Assembly: GCF_017347095.1 (NCBI RefSeq)
Contig: NZ_JADPRZ010000003.1
Span: 62,001 to 126,000 of the forward strand
DNA: 64,000 bases
Direction: 5' to 3'
DNA from: Sporosarcina sp. E16_8
Lineage (GTDB): Bacteria; Bacillota; Bacilli; Bacillales_A; Planococcaceae
In this document: piece after piece, positions 58,371 to 64,000 of the stretch
Layout of the letters: each line of letters starts with the position of its first letter
Position numbering within the stretch: position 1 is the stretch's first letter
Position numbers and translations under genes: made by a program
The notes under the pieces: model-generated
The model's input: the letters and a program-made list of their open reading frames with translations, nothing else
Told to the model about the DNA's origin: nothing
Database searches by the model: none

Positions 58371-58850
58371 TTAAAGTTCGTTTCCACAATCACGGCAAAC
58401 AGTTATTGTTTCGTTGCCGCCTACTGGTATTGTTTCGTGATTATCGTGTCCACAAATGTCCACATTGCTAAACTTTTTTAATGCAGCTAGTTCTTGCCGC
58501 AATATTTCAAGTCTGATCGCCTTGCGATTCAACGCATCCTGTTTATTTTCGTATGAGTGAATCGCTCTTGCTTCTTCCCTTTTAATATCAATTCTAAGTA
58601 GCCTAATTGCATGTTCAAATGTTGTAGTCATTTCATTTCCATCTCCCTCTATTTTGTTGTTATTAACCCATTGTTCATCTACCCACGCCTTAGCGCCGCA
58701 TTCACAGCACTTGTACAAGTATTCGTTGACCATTTCCCCACAATCGCTATACAAGCCTAATTCACCTGAGTACACGCTTGGTGTCTTCACGTAATCACGC
58801 GGATGACAATCCATACAAATATTGTTGATGTGTTTGCTTGGCATATACAT
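58371..58850 (-). CDS. Cys-rich prophage protein with coiled coil
   Basis: A ~159-residue protein with Cys pairs in ICMDCHP and CCECGAK near the N-terminus, a charged coiled coil (about residues 75-130) and a second zinc-ribbon-like pair CGHDNH...CRDCG at the C-terminus. It may be two small proteins fused. Function unknown. It is divergent from the repressor-like gene. Confidence 0.5.
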   Translation of the reverse strand: MYMPSKHINNICMDCHPRDYVKTPSVYSGELGLYSDCGEMVNEYLYKCCECGAKAWVDEQWVNNNKIEGDGNEMTTTFEHAIRLLRIDIKREEARAIHSYENKQDALNRKAIRLEILRQELAALKKFSNVDICGHDNHETIPVGGNETITVCRDCGNEL

Positions 58851-58904
58851 TGATGTCACCTCTTTTCCGTAATTGATTCACAATCCTTACATTTTAAATG
58901 CATA

Positions 58905-58986
58905 TTTCGTATCTAAGTTACATATTAAACAAACAAAACATGAATGTCAATTACGAATTGCGTATTTGAGTTAAATAATATATAAT
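58905..58986. promoter_or_regulatory. Prophage control region: promoter plus repeated operator-like sites
   Basis: Two direct 20-base near-repeats (58905-58924 and 58958-58977) share TT.CGTAT.T.AGTTA.ATA at 16 of 20 positions. The second overlaps TTGCGT (58958-58963), the -35 box of a promoter whose TATAAT lies at 58981-58986 with 17-base spacing, driving the XRE gene. This layout suggests autoregulation. Confidence 0.55.
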
Positions 58987-59022
58987 CTAATTACACAACA
59001 TACATGTGAGGGAGGGAATGTT

Positions 59023-59259
59023 TTGGCGAAAGAAGTAAAATTACGATTGCGTGTGTTACTTGCGGAAAAAGAGTGGGAACAGAAAGATTTAGTTGAAAGA
59101 ACAAATTTGACGAATCGAGCTGTTAGCGATTTATTCAACGACAAAACAAAAAGCTATACAAAGGCTACGTTAAACGAGCTTGTACAAGCTTTTGAAGTCA
59201 CTGATATGAACGAACTGTTTAAAATTGTAGAAACTAAAGATGTTATAGAAGACAGATGA
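59023..59259 (+). CDS. XRE/Cro-CI family small repressor-like protein
   Basis: A 78-residue helix-turn-helix protein (EWEQKDLVERTNLTNRAVSDL) resembling YozG and Cro-type regulators. It starts at TTG after GGGAGGG, and its promoter overlaps an operator-like repeat. It is probably a phage regulator that controls its own promoter and the divergent gene. Confidence 0.75.
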   Translation: MAKEVKLRLRVLLAEKEWEQKDLVERTNLTNRAVSDLFNDKTKSYTKATLNELVQAFEVTDMNELFKIVETKDVIEDR

Positions 59260-59355
59260 CTAACTTTAGTTGTCTGTTTTTCTTTTGTCCATATATAGCC
59301 AATTCCTCCATAATGTCGTACCATAGGACTATTAGATTAATCGGGAGGGATTTTA

Positions 59356-59958
59356 ATGGTCAAAAAGAAAATGAACGATAAAAAACCTTTTTATAAAAAG
59401 TGGTGGGTAATAGCTATTGTTGCGTTTATCGTTATTGGAGTAATTTTTTCACCAACCGAAGAGGAAAAAGCAGCAGAAGTTAAAGCGGAAAAAGTACCCG
59501 TTGTTGCCGAAACAAAGACACCGCCTGTATTAACGGAAAAAGAAAAAGCGGAATCCGAAATCGAGAAAATCATCACCGATAAAATAGACAGCACAACAAA
59601 CATGAAAAAGACTCGTATCGTCGAGGCTATTTCTAACGATTTAGGAAATGACACAAGAACAATATCCATCACGTTAAATGCAAGCGAGAACTTAACAAAC
59701 AAAATGACGCGTCGGATGATGTGGATGGAATCAGCGAAAATACTGGATCCGTTATCGAAAATAGAGGGTGTAGAAAACATATTAATCGAGTGGATGTTCC
59801 CGCTTTCAGACCAATATGGAAACACCGAAGATGGACGGATAATGATGTTCAGTTTTCCAAAAGAAGTATACAGTAAAATGAATTGGGAAAACTTTGACGT
59901 TGAGAAAATACCAAATGTGGTCAATGAATATTTCGAACATCCAGCGTTGAGTAAATAA
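59356..59958 (+). CDS. Membrane-anchored prophage protein
   Basis: A 200-residue protein with one N-terminal membrane helix (WWVIAIVAFIVIGVIFSP), a Glu/Lys-rich stalk (about residues 35-75) and an extracytoplasmic domain. Such proteins next to phage repressors are often lysogeny or exclusion genes, but no family is recognised. It is transcribed with the XRE gene. Confidence 0.55.
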   Translation: MVKKKMNDKKPFYKKWWVIAIVAFIVIGVIFSPTEEEKAAEVKAEKVPVVAETKTPPVLTEKEKAESEIEKIITDKIDSTTNMKKTRIVEAISNDLGNDTRTISITLNASENLTNKMTRRMMWMESAKILDPLSKIEGVENILIEWMFPLSDQYGNTEDGRIMMFSFPKEVYSKMNWENFDVEKIPNVVNEYFEHPALSK

Positions 59959-59999
59959 CAAAAACGACCTTTCTGTAATCGGATTGGTCGTTTTATCTT
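59957..59999 (+). terminator. Terminator after the membrane-anchored gene
   Basis: Arms AAAACGACC and GGTCGTTTT, then T-rich sequence. Confidence 0.75.
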
Positions 60000-60053
60000 G
60001 CTTGTAAAGTATACGTTCGTATTGCATACAAATAAAAAGCCCAATTGACCATT

Positions 60054-60329
60054 TTAATGAACAAGATTCTCATATTCTTTGTTTAATTTTCTTGCTGCTA
60101 TTCTTTTTGCGATTTCTTTATTTTTAGAAGAACCCTTAACCAATACATTTCTGTGTGGCGCTTCATCCTCATCGTACAAATTAAGGTACACATCATATCG
60201 ATCTTCGTACTCCAAAACCAAGCAATCCACCATATCTCCAAAATCACTAATCATGATACCGACATCGTTGTTTATAGCATCGGTGCCAAAAGATTCGTCG
60301 TCAAATAACTCTATAAGTTTAGATTTCAA
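60054..60329 (-). CDS. Hypothetical acidic prophage protein
   Basis: A 91-residue acidic protein with a basic C-terminus (KEIAKRIAARKLNKE). No family is recognised. It lies between the lysis module and the lysogeny genes. Confidence 0.45.
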   Translation of the reverse strand: MKSKLIELFDDESFGTDAINNDVGIMISDFGDMVDCLVLEYEDRYDVYLNLYDEDEAPHRNVLVKGSSKNKEIAKRIAARKLNKEYENLVH

Positions 60330-60394
60330 GTCATCATCCCCCTCGATATCTGATTATTCGACAACTTAATCGGAAACCCTTTAATTTCAGGCAA

Positions 60395-60444
60395 ATAAAA
60401 AGCGGTCCATCCACAATATAATCTGTGGAGGACCGCTTTTTACT
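60395..60444 (-). terminator. Terminator after the lysis genes
   Basis: AAAAAGCGGTCC pairs with GGACCGCTTTTT, extended by CCACA/TGTGG. It ends the late lysis transcript. Confidence 0.85.
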
Positions 60445-60450
60445 ATGTTC

Positions 60451-61149
60451 TTACTTATTAACACGAATCAACGCCCCAAGACCGAGCATCACAATATCAC
60501 CGTCTGTTGCTTTTCCCTCTTCCATATCCTTAATCCATTTTTCGGAGTAGCCCGCTTTTACTGCGGCTTGCACCGCTATTTCGCGTTGCGCCTTGCTATT
60601 TAAAAATGTTTCCCATTCTTTTCTTAATGTTCCGCTTGAAAACTCCAACTCTTCACCCTCTTTTTTAACAGGCGCCTTGGTGTCTGCAACCGTGTTGTTT
60701 CCTGTTGCTAACCTAGTACGAACCATTGACATATCAATGCCAGGGCACGATGTAGAAGCGCCGCTAAACTCATTGTGTCCTAGTATGTCCGCAGCGGATA
60801 ACCCGAACCGTTTCATGGCAAGTTTACATCTCTCATCAAACGTTTTTTCTTGCGCGTCTGTAAAGGATCCGTTGCCTACAACACAGATATGATAGGTACT
60901 CGTATTATGATTTGCAATACCGTTAGTGATTTCAACAGGATCGTAACAAAGTTGCACGTCACCATTACGCAAAATGATTTCGTGATAACCGCCTGTTCCC
61001 CAGCCTTTTGTTTTATTCCAGTAAGGCCAGAATGCCTCCCAGCTACCTGTTGGTGTAGCAGAGTGATGACGGGCAATCTTCTTAATGGCCGTTTCTTTCC
61101 TGGTACCGTTAGTCCGAGGTGTTACGTTTCGAATATCGATGATAACCAT
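60451..61149 (-). CDS. Phage endolysin, N-acetylmuramoyl-L-alanine amidase (type 2)
   Basis: A 232-residue amidase_2/PGRP enzyme that cuts the bond between muramic acid and the peptide stem. Zinc ligands are in ARHHSAT (about residue 28) and STSCPG (about residue 133), with GHNEF before it. A C-terminal segment (about 175-225) is a probable wall-binding part. It overlaps the holin gene, as in phage lysis cassettes. Confidence 0.9.
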   Translation of the reverse strand: MVIIDIRNVTPRTNGTRKETAIKKIARHHSATPTGSWEAFWPYWNKTKGWGTGGYHEIILRNGDVQLCYDPVEITNGIANHNTSTYHICVVGNGSFTDAQEKTFDERCKLAMKRFGLSAADILGHNEFSGASTSCPGIDMSMVRTRLATGNNTVADTKAPVKKEGEELEFSSGTLRKEWETFLNSKAQREIAVQAAVKAGYSEKWIKDMEEGKATDGDIVMLGLGALIRVNK

Positions 61150-61658
61150 TATTTATCACCTTCATTTTTATCATTTATTAACTCTTCCACTTTTGCACTA
61201 ATTGCATTATCGATCTTAGCAGTATTTAATTGGTGGTCTACCTTCGAACCAATCAATTCCTCACGAATCTCCTCTGAGAATGACTGATTGCTCGATTCGA
61301 TAACCTTTAATTTAGATGCTAATCCTGCCGGAACTAGTACGCCTAATTCAGCCATATTTTCCATGATACTGAGTGCTTCGTTTACAATATAAAAAAGAAC
61401 GGTAGCATAAGTTACCGCACCGCTCATGCCAAGTATTTGGTCGATAATGTTGGCCATGATTATCATAACGAGAACTAGCATTTTTCTTGCATAGCCAAAC
61501 AGACTCTTTCGACTCCATAAGTTTTCATTCTTGTATGCTTTAAAAATACCTGTGATGATATCCAGAGCCATTAAAATCAATAAAAAATGTAGAAACTTAA
61601 CTCCCCCGAATAAATACATATGAACTATTTCTAATTGACCCAAATTAAAACCTCCCAT
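61149..61658 (-). CDS. Phage holin (holin_4 / TcdE-like)
   Basis: A 169-residue protein with about three membrane helices (FLHFLLILMALDIITGIF; YARKMLVLVMIIMANII; VLFYIVNEALSIMENM) and the LDIITGIFKAYKN pattern of the Cph1/TcdE holin family. It forms the pores that release the endolysin. The ATG has AAGGAGTG upstream; a TTG five codons later also has GGGAGG. Confidence 0.88.
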   Translation of the reverse strand: MGGFNLGQLEIVHMYLFGGVKFLHFLLILMALDIITGIFKAYKNENLWSRKSLFGYARKMLVLVMIIMANIIDQILGMSGAVTYATVLFYIVNEALSIMENMAELGVLVPAGLASKLKVIESSNQSFSEEIREELIGSKVDHQLNTAKIDNAISAKVEELINDKNEGDK

Positions 61659-61724
61659 TATTTTTCACTCCTTATTTTTTGATAAATAAAAAGAACGCCC
61701 TGGTGTGGACGCCCTTCATTTCAT

Positions 61725-62504
61725 TTATAGGTTTTCGGCTTTCCAATCGTTGTATAATTGGAATTTTAGTTTAGGGCAGATTACTTCTCCGCCTGGACCG
61801 GTCTTTTCTTTTGATCCGCCGTAAATCCTGGTATATGGATAAAATTCCGTGTATGCCGTTTCAATAGTCCCCCTATCGCTCCACGAAAAATTACCATACC
61901 CGCCACTTTTATAATCAAACGATCTGAATTCTAGTTCGTCAATTTCCAACTTTATCAACTTTTTATCATCATGCACGACGATGTATGATGGATTCAAATC
62001 TATTTTCCGTATGGCGTCGTCATCCAATATAATAAAATAATCTCCGAAAAGGGCTGCGATATCTAATCGTTTATCTTCTTTGAATCCCGGTACCGGTACG
62101 CGTCCTTCTGTTATGATTTGCGCTTTTTTTGTGTTTTTATACGGACCGTTCCACATATCGAATTCTAGCGTATTCGCTACAACATTTCCGTATATCGCCG
62201 GATCAATCGAAACGGGAATCCTTGTTGTCGATTGACTTTCGAGCGCCCACTTTTCCCCTACGCCATCCCAAACGTAAAGCGCGTATCGTCTACTTGACTC
62301 GGCATAAACCTCGTCTAATTCCTCCCAAGAAAAACTGTTTGTGTCTGTGAGAAACAATTTAGATACACCTTCTTTCTCGAAGATCGCCCACGATTCCCAG
62401 TCGTACCATGTATCTACTTCGAATTTTATATTTGCCCACGGTTGCGGTTTAACGTCCGTTAAACCAATGGGTTTATTACCGTAATTACCGTTAACATAAG
62501 TCAT
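61725..62504 (-). CDS. Prophage tail-associated protein (function unknown)
   Basis: A ~259-residue protein rich in Trp, Tyr and short beta-type segments (YALYVWDGVGEKWAL, VHDDKKLIKLEIDELEF). The place between tail genes and holin suggests a distal tail or fibre role, but no family is recognised. The start at 62504 has a run of eight Gs upstream and nearly abuts the previous stop. Confidence 0.5.
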   Translation of the reverse strand: MTYVNGNYGNKPIGLTDVKPQPWANIKFEVDTWYDWESWAIFEKEGVSKLFLTDTNSFSWEELDEVYAESSRRYALYVWDGVGEKWALESQSTTRIPVSIDPAIYGNVVANTLEFDMWNGPYKNTKKAQIITEGRVPVPGFKEDKRLDIAALFGDYFIILDDDAIRKIDLNPSYIVVHDDKKLIKLEIDELEFRSFDYKSGGYGNFSWSDRGTIETAYTEFYPYTRIYGGSKEKTGPGGEVICPKLKFQLYNDWKAENL

Positions 62505-62505
62505 G

Positions 62506-63528
62506 TTATTCCCCCCCCGTTTCAAGTTCGTTTGGATTAATGACTCTTAATAGAGTTCTTTGTCTTAGGAAATTTTGACTACCGTCGAGAATATCTTTGT
62601 GAGATTCTAATATATCCGACAAGGCAATTGATTCTACCCTGAAAGAACTATCAGAAACATCTTCCACCTCTATATATCCCCCGTCCTCAGTCCATGAGTA
62701 TTTTTTATAGCCCGACCCCGCTTGCACTATCATGTTATTACTCTCTATATAGAGCGTGTTACCATTATGGAAATATAAAAATATATCCTCACCCTCGCGT
62801 GTGATTATCCACGTGTCATATGCTCTAGGAGGAATGGATAAATATCGTTTAGGATAAAAATCTAATCTACCTTTGTTATCTTCCCACGTTCCGAATATAG
62901 AGGGTTGATATAACGGCGAACCTCCAAATTCATTTATAACATGGCTGTTAGCTATAATGATCCTGTTTGGATAAAATTGAACGGGTTGATCGTCGCTGCC
63001 CCAATCCGGCGAATATTCGAAATCATAACCGCTGGTCCGTCTGTCCATATAACTAATTTCGTCGGATACATACTGTTGTCCTGACTCTTCTTGCGTAAGC
63101 AATCCGTTATAAAAAGTCAAAATATATTCACCTTCATGTGAAATCGTCCACGAATCAAATTCGCCCGGAATAGGTAGCGGGAAATAAGGACTTGCTTTAA
63201 ATTTAACAATTACCGGATCTCCGCCGCCTGGCACTTCCGGCACCCCTCCACCCTCTACGGATACAGCGGGACTTGTCATAAAGTAACCACCGGCAAACGC
63301 ATCAACTTGTACAGTGGTTCCTAGTGTGGATAATAAGTATAGATATTCCACATAACCATTAAGATTAAAAGTTCTCCCCATTTTTTTCGGGATTATTAAA
63401 CCGGGTTCTTCCGAATCGAAGTTCACCGACAATTCATTGTCCCCCATGTTGCTAATTGTGGCGATTGAAGAACTTAGCGGCACCTTCACCATTTCGCCCG
63501 CTTTTAATTCGCTGTGAAAATAGTTCAT
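62506..63528 (-). CDS. Prophage tail/fibre-type protein with internal repeat
   Basis: A 340-residue beta-rich protein. Two internal segments are similar: FDSWTISHEGEYILTFYNG and YDTWIITREGEDIFLYFHNG, each followed by a Tyr-rich stretch, so it probably holds duplicated domains. A Gly/Pro-rich linker (GGGVPEVPGGGDP) separates the N-terminal ~105 residues. Its place in the late region suggests a tail or receptor-binding role. Confidence 0.5.
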   Translation of the reverse strand: MNYFHSELKAGEMVKVPLSSSIATISNMGDNELSVNFDSEEPGLIIPKKMGRTFNLNGYVEYLYLLSTLGTTVQVDAFAGGYFMTSPAVSVEGGGVPEVPGGGDPVIVKFKASPYFPLPIPGEFDSWTISHEGEYILTFYNGLLTQEESGQQYVSDEISYMDRRTSGYDFEYSPDWGSDDQPVQFYPNRIIIANSHVINEFGGSPLYQPSIFGTWEDNKGRLDFYPKRYLSIPPRAYDTWIITREGEDIFLYFHNGNTLYIESNNMIVQAGSGYKKYSWTEDGGYIEVEDVSDSSFRVESIALSDILESHKDILDGSQNFLRQRTLLRVINPNELETGGE

Positions 63529-63549
63529 TTATTATTACCTCCTTCTATA

Positions 63550-64000
63550 TTAAGTTGCTAGATATTTAGGGTGCATCGGCATACGTTCACAAATTACTAA
63601 TTCACCATTTACGACGCTAACCATTTCCATTTTATACGGTATATAAGCAGCGGATTTTTCCGAATAATATGTGGACCCTGTTTGTGCTAGTAATTTTGGT
63701 TTTAATTTCTTTTCTACTTCGTCGTATATATCCAGTAAAAGCATAGGGCTATTTAAATAAGCGCTTAATTGTTGGGATCGCGCTTTCGTTAACCCGCTAT
63801 AAGACCATATTAATTCACCGGTTTCCGTATCTATGCAATGTAAATTCGGACCCGGTAGCCATGAATTATTAAACGTTATAACTAACATCTTTTTTTGCTT
63901 CTCTATGAACCGCAGGTCAAAAACAAAAGTACCTATCGGCAGCGACCATAAAACATTACCGTTAGGAGATACCTTTTTGAAAGCCCTAACATTTCCCGCA
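63550..64000 (-). CDS. Prophage beta-propeller-like protein (partial)
   Basis: The frame runs off the right edge; 149 codons plus a stop are seen. It carries PQQ-like beta-propeller blades: VSPNGNVLWSLPIGTFVFDL and CIDTETGELIWSYSGLTKA. The ATG at 63888 is internal because the frame stays open and homologous upstream. Such propellers occur in phage tail proteins and other exported proteins; a late-gene structural role is inferred. Confidence 0.6.
   Translation of the reverse strand, partial: AGNVRAFKKVSPNGNVLWSLPIGTFVFDLRFIEKQKKMLVITFNNSWLPGPNLHCIDTETGELIWSYSGLTKARSQQLSAYLNSPMLLLDIYDEVEKKLKPKLLAQTGSTYYSEKSAAYIPYKMEMVSVVNGELVICERMPMHPKYLAT

Noticed and set aside
59391..60044. Minus-strand open frame of 217 codons in the prophage
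   Set aside because: It is antisense to the membrane-anchored protein at 59356-59958, which has a ribosome-binding site, a membrane helix and a terminator.
1..64000. CRISPR arrays, tRNA or rRNA genes, insertion-sequence transposases
   Set aside because: None was seen; no regularly spaced repeats, cloverleaf-like gene or DDE transposase was recognised.

Overview
The window is a chromosome segment of a low-to-moderate GC, endospore-lineage Bacillota. Gene order follows the Bacillus subtilis yq region almost gene for gene: bkd operon, yqzF, yqiK, spo0A, spoIVB, recN, argR, tlyA, dxs, ispA, xseBA, folD, nusB, yqhY, accCB, spoIIIA, efp, yqhT, aroQ, yqhRQ, lipM, yqhL, gcvPB-PA-T, comG. A class II (adenosylcobalamin) ribonucleotide reductase inserted in this order, and a reduced spoIIIA operon, suggest a Planococcaceae/Sporosarcina-like bacterium; that placement is inference. 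Most genes lie on the minus strand.

Layout. (1) 1-14.4 kb: branched-chain amino acid catabolism. BkdR, Ptb, Bcd, Buk, Lpd, E1 alpha, E1 beta and E2 make branched acyl-CoAs, and methylmalonyl-CoA mutase (MutA/MutB) with its MeaB chaperone handles the propionyl-CoA branch. (2) 14.5-17.2 kb: yqzF, a glycerophosphodiester phosphodiesterase and a FapA-like DUF342 protein. (3) 17.3-21.2 kb: a decayed 3.8 kb integrative element inserted at the 3' end of spo0A. It is flanked by near-identical copies of the spo0A terminal codons. It holds a dead tyrosine recombinase, a truncated phage-type winged-helix gene and the 3' end of a polymorphic nuclease toxin with its immunity gene. (4) 21.2-41.7 kb: spo0A, spoIVB, and housekeeping genes for DNA repair, isoprenoids, folate, transcription and fatty acids, then a shrunken spoIIIA operon (AC to AH only), efp, yqhT, aroQ, yqhR and yqhQ. 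(5) 41.9-45.6 kb: nrdJ, split by a group I intron that carries a frameshifted HNH homing endonuclease gene; an NrdR-box-like palindrome lies upstream. (6) 45.8-52.3 kb: lipM, yqhL, a membrane protein, and the glycine cleavage genes behind a tandem glycine riboswitch. (7) 52.5-56.3 kb: aroK and the comG competence pilus operon, whose first gene comGA is cut. (8) 56.3-64 kb: one end of a prophage inserted in comGA, with accessory/replication genes, a repressor-like gene with operator-like repeats, amidase, holin and tail-associated genes running off the window.

Two themes stand out. Mobile DNA sits in, or at the end of, three developmental or metabolic genes (spo0A, nrdJ, comGA). Several regulatory and sporulation proteins look degenerate: the BkdR AAA+ domain lacks its sigma-54 contact motif and arginine fingers, spoIIIAA and spoIIIAB are absent, and spoIIIAF is reduced and has no normal start. 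Both methylmalonyl-CoA mutase and NrdJ depend on adenosylcobalamin.
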